Part shown: piece after piece, positions 33,354 through 40,060 of the stretch | Numbering within the stretch: position 1 is the stretch's first letter | Layout: every line of letters begins with the position of its first letter | Origin: Thalassospira tepidiphila MCCC 1A03514 | Lineage (GTDB): Bacteria > Pseudomonadota > Alphaproteobacteria > Rhodospirillales > Thalassospiraceae | Assembly: GCF_001662875.1 (NCBI RefSeq) | Contig: NZ_JPVZ01000011.1 | Span: 1-64,000 of the forward strand | Length of the DNA: 64,000 nt | Reading direction: 5' to 3' | Translations under genes and position numbers: made by a program | Notes under the pieces: model-generated | Database searches by the model: none | Told to the model about the DNA's origin: nothing | What the model saw: only the letters and a program-made list of their open reading frames with translations

Positions 33354-34013
33354 ATGGAAACTCTTGCTGTTAGATTGACCCAAGCAATGCAACGGGCCGG
33401 ACTTAATGAGTCCGAACTTGCCCGCAAGGTTGGTTTGAAACCGCAGACCATCAATTCGATCACGCGCGGCATCACGCAGCGGTCGCGATCGATGCCTGAA
33501 ATTGCCGAAGCGCTTGGCGTTTCCCTTGATTGGCTGTTACGCGGATCTGGCGAGCCCGCAACAAATCATGATGCATTTGCCATGGAAGACGAGCCAATGA
33601 CCTGGCCCGAGCCGGTCATGAAAGAGGATCTGCCGATCCGTGGAAGCGTCGACGGAATGAGTGATGGCGTGAAGCTGACAAAGCATCAGGGCCGTGACGA
33701 CATACAGGGTTATACGTTCCGCCCGCGCCCGCTGCTTGGCAACCGGCATGCCTTTGCGGTTTACGCAAATGGCGAGGCTATGGCACCGCGCTATCTTCCG
33801 GGTGAAGTCCTGTGGATCGTTCCGGGCCTGCCACTCAAGCCCCGCCGCAATGTTCTGATAGAAATGAATGACGGAACTGCCATTGTGCGTCAGCTCGTGT
33901 CGTTCTCCAGCGCAGATATTGTCGTACGAACCTTGACCCCTGACGTGGAGTCGCACCTGTCACGCGACGATGTGCGACATGTGCACACGGTCGCCGGTTC
34001 TTGGGATATGTGA
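33354..34013 (+). CDS. CI-type repressor with S24-like domain lacking the catalytic dyad
   Basis: A protein of 219 residues. An N-terminal XRE helix-turn-helix (about 5-60: LNESELARKVGLKPQTINSI) is followed by a LexA/S24-like C-terminal domain (about 125-215). In S24 repressors the self-cleavage Ser lies in a GDSM-type motif, but here it reads N-G-E-A-M-A-P with Ala at 142. The Lys position near TAIVRQL is Arg (179). RecA-stimulated autocleavage should therefore be impossible. The domain may still serve for dimerisation. The start at 33354 begins with the HTH. It is divergent from the cro-like gene. Confidence 0.85.
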   Translation: METLAVRLTQAMQRAGLNESELARKVGLKPQTINSITRGITQRSRSMPEIAEALGVSLDWLLRGSGEPATNHDAFAMEDEPMTWPEPVMKEDLPIRGSVDGMSDGVKLTKHQGRDDIQGYTFRPRPLLGNRHAFAVYANGEAMAPRYLPGEVLWIVPGLPLKPRRNVLIEMNDGTAIVRQLVSFSSADIVVRTLTPDVESHLSRDDVRHVHTVAGSWDM

Positions 34014-34237
34014 TCTCTTCCAATGATTGTATAAACGTCCCGCCAAGACAGCATCGCTGTGATTTCCCTGATCGGGCGGATCGCTCTTTTACCTTTATCT
34101 GTGACGACAAGGCCCCACGTATAGCCACGAGCTATACCCTTGCGCAGTATAATGTTTTCACCAACAGGAAACCGATCCCCGCCGTCTTCCCCGGCGCGAA
34201 CGCGAACCTTTATTGTTTTCTGATGCCCGCCAGACAT
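33890..34237 (-). CDS. Possible small gene overlapping the repressor 3' end on the opposite strand
   Basis: A frame of 115 codons. GGGGAGGG lies 6 nt before the ATG, a better ribosome site than most genes here. The first ~75 residues (KTIKVRVRAGEDGGDRF, ENIILRKGIARGYTWGLVV) look protein-like and fall in the non-coding gap. The last ~40 overlap the repressor gene antisense and look less natural. It would be transcribed towards the repressor, so it could also act by interfering with its expression. Uncertain. Confidence 0.4.
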   Translation of the reverse strand: MSGGHQKTIKVRVRAGEDGGDRFPVGENIILRKGIARGYTWGLVVTDKGKRAIRPIREITAMLSWRDVYTIIGRDHISQEPATVCTCRTSSRDRCDSTSGVKVRTTISALENDTS

Positions 34238-34283
34238 ACGTCCCTCCCCATTTAAGGATGCCGCTATTTTAATATTTCGTTAC

Positions 34284-34325
34284 AACGCTCCCTGACCGCG
34301 GTCAGGCGGGAGCGTTCGTATACGA
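34284..34325. repeat. Nested palindromes in the immunity region
   Basis: AACGCTCCC (34284-34292) pairs with GGGAGCGTT (34308-34316) around the perfect 12-bp palindrome TGACCGCGGTCA (34293-34304). The 10-bp palindrome TCGTATACGA (34316-34325) follows. No T-run follows on either strand, so it may be a protein-binding site or part of a structured RNA leader rather than a terminator. Confidence 0.65.
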
Positions 34326-34411
34326 GCGGTGCCAGGGACCATCTGGCATAGGTGACGACCTCTCCCGCTGCGCGGGAAAAGCCAGATTCCATACAATCAC
34401 GCGCATTTCCC
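34322..34411 (+). ncRNA. Structured RNA resembling the phage C4 antisense RNA family
   Basis: The plus strand folds as a three-way junction. The outer stem is TCTGGC (34342-34347) / GCCAGA (34381-34386). One inner hairpin is AGGT-GACG-ACCT (34350-34361), the other TCCCGC-TGC-GCGGGA (34363-34377), joined by A-rich linkers. The CTGGC strand can also pair with an upstream GCCAG (34331-34335), so two folds exclude each other. The segment GCGGGAAAAGCCAG and the location beside the repressor recall the C4 RNA of P1 and P4. I recognise this from memory of the family and cannot test it here. The A-rich linkers favour the plus strand. Confidence 0.5.
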
Positions 34412-34502
34412 ACCAGCAAGCTCTCTTCTGGGTAGTTTTTCTTCTTACAAATAGGAACATTCGTATAGGTTTCTGCGGAAATTTGCAGAAATTTGAAAAC
34501 GC

Positions 34503-34556
34503 ATATTTGCAATTACAAATTTATTTGTTGACAGCATTACAGAAAAATTTGTAAGG
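34503..34556 (+). promoter_or_regulatory. Rightward early promoter with operators shared with the cro side
   Basis: TTGACA (34528-34533) with a candidate -10 around 34549-34556 reads towards the gene at 34618. The upstream TACAAATTTATTTGTTGAC (34514-34532) matches 18/19 bases of the cro-side promoter, and AAATTTGTAA overlaps the -10 in both. The same repressor should control both arms. Confidence 0.7.
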
Positions 34557-34617
34557 TCGCCTCATCACAGCGAGAACCGCGCCAAGATCAATCAACCGGC
34601 GCACACAGGAGAGCGTG

Positions 34618-34944
34618 ATGAGCAACAGTTATTACGACCTTGATGAAGTTGATTGCGAAAAGCAGATCGCGCTGATCAAGGAAGAGCAAAACAAGTTCGT
34701 CCGGGCGATGTTCAACCTGAAATACGAACTTATGCCTTCCGCCATTGACCCGGTCGCTGCCGACAAACTGCGCGAAATCCTTACCGACTTCGAAAGCGAC
34801 ATGATCGGCCTGACTGGCGACAACATCATTTCTGATCTGCAGGCGCGCATCGATGAAATTCGCGAGGAAGACGCCCGCGAAGATTACCGCGCCGAGGTAC
34901 GTCACATGACCGCGCAACACGTCAGTCTTAAAGCAGCGATTTAA
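34618..34944 (+). CDS. First gene of the rightward early operon, unknown function
   Basis: A protein of 108 residues, mostly charged alpha-helix (DEVDCEKQIALIKEEQNKFV, DKLREILTDFESDM, LQARIDEIREEDAREDY). AGGAG lies 7 nt before the ATG at 34618. The first gene after an early promoter often encodes a host-takeover or regulatory factor, but nothing specific is visible. Confidence 0.65.
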   Translation: MSNSYYDLDEVDCEKQIALIKEEQNKFVRAMFNLKYELMPSAIDPVAADKLREILTDFESDMIGLTGDNIISDLQARIDEIREEDAREDYRAEVRHMTAQHVSLKAAI

Positions 34945-35002
34945 CCTGATCGAAGCCGGGTCACGGCCCGGTTTTCTTGAGGTTTAACCAATGGAGATAG
35001 AA

Positions 35003-35644
35003 ATGGCAGACAAGATTATTGACACCGACGAACTCGCAGAAATTGAAGCGGACGGCGAATGGGGCGATGAAGAGCAAGAGGTCAGCGACATCGCTGCCAC
35101 GGAACAAGCGACCGGCGACAAAATGGAATTCCACGTTCAGATGCGTGGGTACACGCTTGCCGACATGGAAGACCTGATTATCGGGGCCGCAGCGCGGCAG
35201 CTTCTTGGCGCTCATAACAACACAAAATTGGCGAAGGATATTCAGGATCGGTGCGTTGAGCTAACGCGCAAGCACGCCGACGAAGCGCTAAGCAAGGTCA
35301 CAGCTGAAATCATAGATCAGCCAATCATGCCGTCATTTGGCAGCAAGGAGCCTGTGACAATGCGAGAATTCATCGGGCTGTGCGGACGCGAATACCTGAC
35401 TGAATGGGTTGACCGGAGTGGCAAACCATCAAGAGACGTGTACTCGACGAACAGAATGCCGCGCGCCGCATTTATAGCCCAGCAGTGCCTTGAGAAGGTT
35501 TTTGAGAAAGAGATCAAAACTGCGACTTCGATGGTTATTGGCGAAATCAAGACTGCTGTCCGCGCAAGCCATGAAAAGTTCATCGAAGAAGAAAAGGCCC
35601 GCGTTCTCGAAGCGATCAACAAAACACTTGAACCCAAAAAATGA
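35003..35644 (+). CDS. Phage protein of unknown function
   Basis: A protein of 213 residues. The N-terminal ~40 are very acidic (DTDELAEIEADGEWGDEEQE). The rest is helical with conserved-looking blocks (YTLADMEDLIIGAAARQLLG, FIEEEKARVLEAINKTL). GGAG lies upstream of the ATG at 35003. It lies in the early rightward operon. Function unknown. Confidence 0.62.
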   Translation: MADKIIDTDELAEIEADGEWGDEEQEVSDIAATEQATGDKMEFHVQMRGYTLADMEDLIIGAAARQLLGAHNNTKLAKDIQDRCVELTRKHADEALSKVTAEIIDQPIMPSFGSKEPVTMREFIGLCGREYLTEWVDRSGKPSRDVYSTNRMPRAAFIAQQCLEKVFEKEIKTATSMVIGEIKTAVRASHEKFIEEEKARVLEAINKTLEPKK

Positions 35645-35701
35645 CATTCACCGCAGCGCATCTGCGGGTGCGTTGTCATGAGTTTCAGCAAGGAGCAGGT
35701 T

Positions 35702-36103
35702 ATGAGCGGTCTACAGATTAGTAAGGGTGAAATTACCGCTGCCAAAGTCAAGCACGCAGGAGTTGATGATGGCGATTACGTGATAGCCATTGTTTCGCCT
35801 GACGATGGTGAACGGGCGTACACTTTGTCAACGCCAAGTGATCCGTCTGGTGTCGATCAAGGCTACCAGAACGCTGAGTTTATTCGGGGCTGCTTTATCG
35901 TCGCCAACCAAACCGGCCTCACACCCAAGCAGTTGCTTGAACAGCGAGATGAGTTGCTGTCTTCCGTCAAACTGTTCCGCGACACAATTGAATACCTGAT
36001 CAAAGCTGATCGTGTTGCTGGCGATGACGAAGGTGCGCGCCTCAAGTCATTCACGCTTGAAAGCGTTGAAGAGTTGATCGCCAAAGCCGAGGGCCAGTTA
36101 TGA
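35702..36103 (+). CDS. Phage protein of unknown function
   Basis: A protein of 133 residues. The start at 35702 follows AAGGAG at 7 nt and is preferred over 35678. The N-terminal part (MSGLQISKGEITAAKVKHAG) is followed by a beta region and a C-terminal helix (KSFTLESVEELIAKAEGQL). Its stop overlaps the next ATG. Function unknown. Confidence 0.6.
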   Translation: MSGLQISKGEITAAKVKHAGVDDGDYVIAIVSPDDGERAYTLSTPSDPSGVDQGYQNAEFIRGCFIVANQTGLTPKQLLEQRDELLSSVKLFRDTIEYLIKADRVAGDDEGARLKSFTLESVEELIAKAEGQL

Positions 36104-36291
36104 CCCACATCAACGAAAACACGATCCGCAACACGCCGGAAGTACATGACCGCGAATGGGAGCCAGAACTGTCTCCGCGTCATGAATGGGTGAAGTTCTT
36201 CTCCTTGGTCGGGCCGCTGCTTATCGGCATCACGGCATTCCTGTACGCAGGCCGCGAGATCGTCTCGATTGTTTCGGGCTGGCTGTCATGA
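36100..36291 (+). CDS. Small membrane protein
   Basis: A protein of 63 residues: an N-terminal soluble part (DREWEPELSPRHEWVKFF), then one membrane span (about 36-58, LVGPLLIGITAFLYAG). ATGA overlaps on both ends couple it to its neighbours. It could be a superinfection-exclusion protein or holin-like (inference). Confidence 0.6.
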   Translation: MTHINENTIRNTPEVHDREWEPELSPRHEWVKFFSLVGPLLIGITAFLYAGREIVSIVSGWLS

Positions 36292-36410
36292 TCCCTCAAT
36301 CCGTAATAGAGGCGCGCCGCCGAGAGGCCCACGCGATCCTCTGCGATGTAACGGCCACGCTGCAACGGAAACGCTTGGCCGAGAGATTTCTCAAACAGTG
36401 GGGTGTGTGA
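36288..36410 (+). CDS. Tiny basic protein (40 residues)
   Basis: It begins MIPQSVIEARRREAHAILCD and ends LAERFLKQWGV, a single basic amphipathic helix. ATGA overlap with the upstream gene and TGATG overlap with the downstream gene support translation. Confidence 0.5.
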   Translation: MIPQSVIEARRREAHAILCDVTATLQRKRLAERFLKQWGV

Positions 36411-36637
36411 TGGTTACAGTTATCGCAACACGCAAAGACCTTATCGAAGGCTTCATGTGGCCGGATCATCTGCCGGTGGCGACATGCGCTTGGATGTCTG
36501 ACGGCCGTCGGGTCGGAACCGTTCAGGTGATGAAATCAAACGTTCGTGAATATCTTGGCGCACCGTATTTCAGATGGAAACCGGCATACGAAAGGCACGT
36601 CGAAGAAACCCGTGCCCGCATGGATGGCCAGCTATGA
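36410..36637 (+). CDS. Small phage protein (75 residues)
   Basis: It begins MVTVIATRKDLIEGFMWPDH, with a middle VATCAWMSDGRRVGTVQVMK and a basic end (RHVEETRARMDGQL). TGATG overlap with the preceding gene sets the start. The strand-rich centre looks folded. Function unknown. Confidence 0.55.
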   Translation: MVTVIATRKDLIEGFMWPDHLPVATCAWMSDGRRVGTVQVMKSNVREYLGAPYFRWKPAYERHVEETRARMDGQL

Positions 36638-36705
36638 CCGCCCTATTCCACAAACTCACCCGACCATTCAGGAAATGGATAAGTCACAGAAGGATGTTTC
36701 AGTGA
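36634..36705 (+). CDS. Possible 23-residue coupled ORF
   Basis: The frame MTALFHKLTRPFRKWISHRR plus M-F-Q overlaps the preceding stop (ATGA) and the following start (TGATG). It is a basic amphipathic peptide. It may simply be a re-initiation bridge that couples its neighbours. Confidence 0.35.
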   Translation: MTALFHKLTRPFRKWISHRRMFQ

Positions 36706-37004
36706 TGAGTAGCATTTTGCAGCGCGTCCATAAGGCGCTCAAACATCGAATAGCCCACAACGAACCTTGGGCGCTTTTGCATACATGCGCGGTCGAGATC
36801 GAGAAGCGTGACACCCTCATCACTGAACTGGTTGGGGCGTTGGAGGATGCGAAAAAGTCAATTGAGCACCTGCCGGAAAACGTTCTTGGGCGTACCAGTG
36901 TTGATAACATCCATACCGGAGAGCCGTCTTTCGATTATCCGATCAAAGATGAGTTGATGAGCATCATTCAAGCCGCCATCACCAAAGCCAAAGGGGCTGA
37001 GTGA
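36705..37004 (+). CDS. Small helical phage protein
   Basis: A protein of 99 residues: MSSILQRVHKALKHRIAHNE, then a helical centre (EIEKRDTLITELVGALEDAK) and an acidic end. AAGGA lies about 9 nt upstream of the ATG at 36705. The stop overlaps the HNH start (TGATG). An earlier in-frame ATG exists. Function unknown. Confidence 0.55.
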   Translation: MSSILQRVHKALKHRIAHNEPWALLHTCAVEIEKRDTLITELVGALEDAKKSIEHLPENVLGRTSVDNIHTGEPSFDYPIKDELMSIIQAAITKAKGAE

Positions 37005-37513
37005 TGGGAAAGCGCGCCTATCCGACCACCGTCAAAGACTTTGAATCCCTGCGCGACCGGTTCGTCGCATGGCTTGAGGCGCGCGGTAGTCAGATCCATG
37101 CCACCACCAACGATTATGAACTGATCAGGTTCACAACGTTTCGCGGCATGGGTGTGATTTATCGCAACAAAAAGGACTGGGTTTCGAGCGCCAGCAATGG
37201 CGCCGCTCAGGCCCTGAGCGCCTTTCTCGACGGTTCGGAATGGCGTGCGCAAACAAAGCCATCACGCGGCAACCGAAAACGGCACGGATTAATCATGTCG
37301 CTGATCGAACGTGACGGCGAAACATGCGCCTTTTGCGGGGGTGGCCTGACGGTCGAAACGGCGACCATTGAACACTTTGTTCCGATCACGCAAGGCGGGC
37401 CCAACAAACTCAGCAACATGATGCTGGCCCACGAAGCCTGCAATCAGAAAGCAGGCCATCTGGATGTACGCGCCAAATTGGAACTGGCGATCAGCATGAG
37501 GAAGGCGCAATGA
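37004..37513 (+). CDS. HNH endonuclease-like protein
   Basis: A protein of 169 residues. The C-terminal HNH module (about 105-152) has C108-A-F-C111, the catalytic H124 in TIEHFVPITQGG, N134/N138-type residues in NKLSNMM, and C146. The zinc-binding type is common next to recombination or packaging genes. The N-terminal ~90 residues form a separate small domain. In this early operon it may nick or process DNA during replication. Coupled on both sides. Confidence 0.82.
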   Translation: MGKRAYPTTVKDFESLRDRFVAWLEARGSQIHATTNDYELIRFTTFRGMGVIYRNKKDWVSSASNGAAQALSAFLDGSEWRAQTKPSRGNRKRHGLIMSLIERDGETCAFCGGGLTVETATIEHFVPITQGGPNKLSNMMLAHEACNQKAGHLDVRAKLELAISMRKAQ

Positions 37514-38658
37514 CCCAAATCACCGAACCGGGGATGGAATACGACTCCCTGCACAACACGCTGCCGGACTTTGATCCGTTCGAGATGCCGGAGGCGGAGC
37601 CAATCCCCTTGCCCGACAACGCCTATGGCGACGGTGTGTATTTCGGTCTTGCCGAGGATGTGTATCACGCTCAGCCACGCCTTTCAGCATCCGGTATCAA
37701 GGCGACACAGGCCAGCATCGAGGACTTCTGGCACGACAGTTGGATGAACCCGCTGCCGGATCGCGAGGAAAAAGACAGCTTGACGCTGGGCAATGCCTAT
37801 CACGCACGCATTCTGGAAGGCCGTGAAGCACTGGACCGGCAATTTGCGCCGTTCCTCAACAAGGGTGATTACCCGGGCGCGCTCGAAACGGTTTCAGACT
37901 TGAAGGTACGGCTTGCCTGTCTTGGCCTAAAGGTCGGAGGCAACAAGCCTGATCTGATTGAACGGCTCAAGGCCGCAGATCCGGATGCTGTTATCTGGGA
38001 CGATGTTGTTTCGGAATATGCCAAGAAACATGCAGGCAAGATGTTTCTGCATGCTGATCAGCTGCAGCGCATCGAATACGCCGCAGCGTTTATCGAAAAA
38101 CACCCGACCTTGGGCAAGGCATTTCGGGGCGGACATCCGGAAGTCACGATCCTTTGGACCGATCGCGAAACCGGCGTTCGCATGAAGTCGCGCATTGATT
38201 ACCTGAAACCACGGGCCATCATCGATCTGAAATCGTTTGCCAACAAGTCGATGAAGAACATCGAGCGCGCCATCACCGGCGAGATTGCCAATTACCGCTA
38301 TTTCATTCAGGCCGCTGTGTATTGCGAAGCACTGGATCAGGCGAAGGAACTGGTCAAGGCGGGCAAGGTGATCGGTGATGTTGATCAGGACTGGCTCAAG
38401 CATTGCTGCGCCACGCCGGAACATCAATTCATGTTCGTGTTCCAGAAATCGACCAAGGCCCCGCTGGTGCGGGCCCGGATTATCCCGCGTGACCGGATGC
38501 TGATCGAAAGCGGCCGTTCCGCCATGAAGATCGGCATGCGCCAGTTCCGTGAATTTTATGACCGTTTCGGCGACCAGGGGGAACCTTGGATCGATATCGA
38601 AGCCATGCAGCCGGTGAATGTCGAAGACGACGAAATCCCGATCTGGGCGTTTGAATAG
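37510..38658 (+). CDS. RecE-like PD-(D/E)XK exonuclease with inserted SAP-like motif
   Basis: A protein of 382 residues of the PDDEXK exonuclease group (RecE/lambda Exo function), which resects double-stranded ends for single-strand annealing. Family blocks are YFGLAEDVYHAQPRLSASGI (about 44-63), H98 in GNAYHARIL, D230 and D239-L-K241 in RIDYLKPRAIIDLKSF. Residues ~131-155 (LKVRLACLGLKVGGNKPDLI, ERL) match a SAP DNA-binding motif, which is an insertion not present in RecE itself. The recT-like gene follows 10 nt downstream, supporting a recombinase pair. A GTG/ATG overlap with the HNH gene sets the start. Confidence 0.85.
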   Translation: MTQITEPGMEYDSLHNTLPDFDPFEMPEAEPIPLPDNAYGDGVYFGLAEDVYHAQPRLSASGIKATQASIEDFWHDSWMNPLPDREEKDSLTLGNAYHARILEGREALDRQFAPFLNKGDYPGALETVSDLKVRLACLGLKVGGNKPDLIERLKAADPDAVIWDDVVSEYAKKHAGKMFLHADQLQRIEYAAAFIEKHPTLGKAFRGGHPEVTILWTDRETGVRMKSRIDYLKPRAIIDLKSFANKSMKNIERAITGEIANYRYFIQAAVYCEALDQAKELVKAGKVIGDVDQDWLKHCCATPEHQFMFVFQKSTKAPLVRARIIPRDRMLIESGRSAMKIGMRQFREFYDRFGDQGEPWIDIEAMQPVNVEDDEIPIWAFE

Positions 38659-38668
38659 GAGGACTATC

Positions 38669-39586
38669 ATGACGAACGCAGTTGCAACGATTGAACAGGC
38701 CAAGGCCACGGCAAAAGCCGCGACCAAGGTTAATGCGGTTATTCCGCAGAACCGCCAGCAGATCAGCGAGTTTTCCGCCGATCTGATCGCGGCGGGTATG
38801 GTGCCAAACAGCTACAACAAGGGCAGCGCGCAAGAAGTGCATGCCAAGCTGTGCATGTGCATCACCAAGGGCCTTGAGATCGGCATGCCGCCGATGATGG
38901 CGCTGCAATCGATCTACATCATCAACAACATCCCGGCGATCTATGGCGATGGCGCAATTGCTCTGGTTCAGCGCAGCGGAAAGATCGAATGGATGAAAGA
39001 AACCATCGAAGGCAAAGGCGGCACAGATAACTGGACCGCTGTTTGCGAGATCAAGCGCGTCGGTCAGGAAGAACCATATCGCCGCACGTTCAGTTTCGAA
39101 CAGGCCAAGCGCGCCAAGCTGGCATCCAAGCCCGGACCATGGATGGCTTACCCCGAACGCATGTTGCAGATGCGCGCGCGTGCGCTTGCCCTACGTGACG
39201 GTTTCGCAGACGTTCTGTGCGGCCTTGGCATTGCCGAGGAAGTGCAGGATATCCCGGTACAGCATGAACCGGCCTCAACCTCGTTCCTTGACGATGGCGA
39301 CGACGCCGCCGCGATTGAGGACCACAGCGATGAGCAGCCGCAGGAAGAACAGCCGGCCAACGATGGGCACGATATCGAAGCACCGGCATTCGATCCGGAA
39401 CAGCCCGGCGCATGGCTCATTGAGGCGCAGGAAACGATTAACACCTGCCAGAACGTCTCTGACCTCGCGCACGTCTGGAAGGGCTTGCAGCAGGGAATTA
39501 ACGCGCTTGGCGATGACAGCCGGATCAATGGCCTGATCGCCGCCAAAGACAAACGAAAAGAACAGCTTTCCCAAGAAGCAGCATAA
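38669..39586 (+). CDS. recT: RecT-family single-strand annealing protein
   Basis: An annealing protein of 305 residues that pairs complementary single strands after exonuclease resection. The core (about 45-200) shows typical RecT blocks: CITKGLEIGMPPMMALQSIY, IPAIYGDGAIALVQRSG, and AYPERMLQMRARALALRDGF near the end. GGAGGA lies upstream of the ATG at 38669. The C-terminal ~90 residues are acidic and helical, perhaps for protein contacts. Works with the exonuclease encoded upstream. Confidence 0.9.
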   Translation: MTNAVATIEQAKATAKAATKVNAVIPQNRQQISEFSADLIAAGMVPNSYNKGSAQEVHAKLCMCITKGLEIGMPPMMALQSIYIINNIPAIYGDGAIALVQRSGKIEWMKETIEGKGGTDNWTAVCEIKRVGQEEPYRRTFSFEQAKRAKLASKPGPWMAYPERMLQMRARALALRDGFADVLCGLGIAEEVQDIPVQHEPASTSFLDDGDDAAAIEDHSDEQPQEEQPANDGHDIEAPAFDPEQPGAWLIEAQETINTCQNVSDLAHVWKGLQQGINALGDDSRINGLIAAKDKRKEQLSQEAA

Positions 39587-39664
39587 CAAAACGGCGCTGA
39601 CAAGGCTGCAACCTCGCCAGCGCCCATCAATCCCCGCACTCGTAATGCAGAAGGAATCGACGTT

Positions 39665-40060
39665 ATGGAGCATAACAAGAAAACACGCGGCAAGGCGAAC
39701 GGTGTTGACGCCGTTGTCGGGGCGCGCATCCGCGAACGCCGGACACAACTCGGCATGTCACAGGAAGCACTGGCCGAAAAGCTCGGGCTCTCGTTTCAAC
39801 AGGTCCAGAAATACGAAAAGGGCTCTAACAGGATCGGCGCGGGACGACTTTACGAAGTCGCCAAGGTTCTCGCCGTTCCGGTCGAATGGTTCTATGCCAC
39901 GCTCGATGATGGCACCGAGGCACCGGCAGAAATCGGCACCAAGGCCCTGCGCCTGATGCAGCGCTTCAACGCCCTGCCAGACCCGCTCAAACAGGGGATC
40001 TATCTCCACGTCGCCAACACCCACGACTTTTATGTCGCGCGTCAGGGAGGTGTGTCGTGA
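39665..40060 (+). CDS. XRE-family transcriptional regulator
   Basis: A protein of 131 residues. The helix-turn-helix (about 20-75) reads IRERRTQLGMSQEALAEKLG, LSFQQVQKYEKGSNRIGAGR, followed by a short helical end. It resembles the small XRE regulators with a single domain found in alphaproteobacteria. Placed between the recombination genes and the methylase, it may control the latter, as in restriction-modification controllers (inference). The stop overlaps the methyltransferase start. Confidence 0.85.
   Translation: MEHNKKTRGKANGVDAVVGARIRERRTQLGMSQEALAEKLGLSFQQVQKYEKGSNRIGAGRLYEVAKVLAVPVEWFYATLDDGTEAPAEIGTKALRLMQRFNALPDPLKQGIYLHVANTHDFYVARQGGVS

Larger units (their letters stand above)
34014..34617. 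other. Immunity-region intergenic block
   Basis: Apart from the possible minus-strand gene at 33890-34237, these ~600 nt hold the nested palindromes (34284-34325), the C4-like RNA (34322-34411) and the rightward early promoter with operators (34503-34556). No other gene is supported. The minus-strand frame 34264-34512 is a shadow of the structured RNA. Confidence 0.6.

Noticed and set aside
34264-34512. Minus-strand open frame of 82 codons
   Set aside because: It is the complement of the C4-like RNA structure and nested palindromes. Its motif (VVTYARW, PLVYERSR) looks like the false proteins often annotated over such RNAs.
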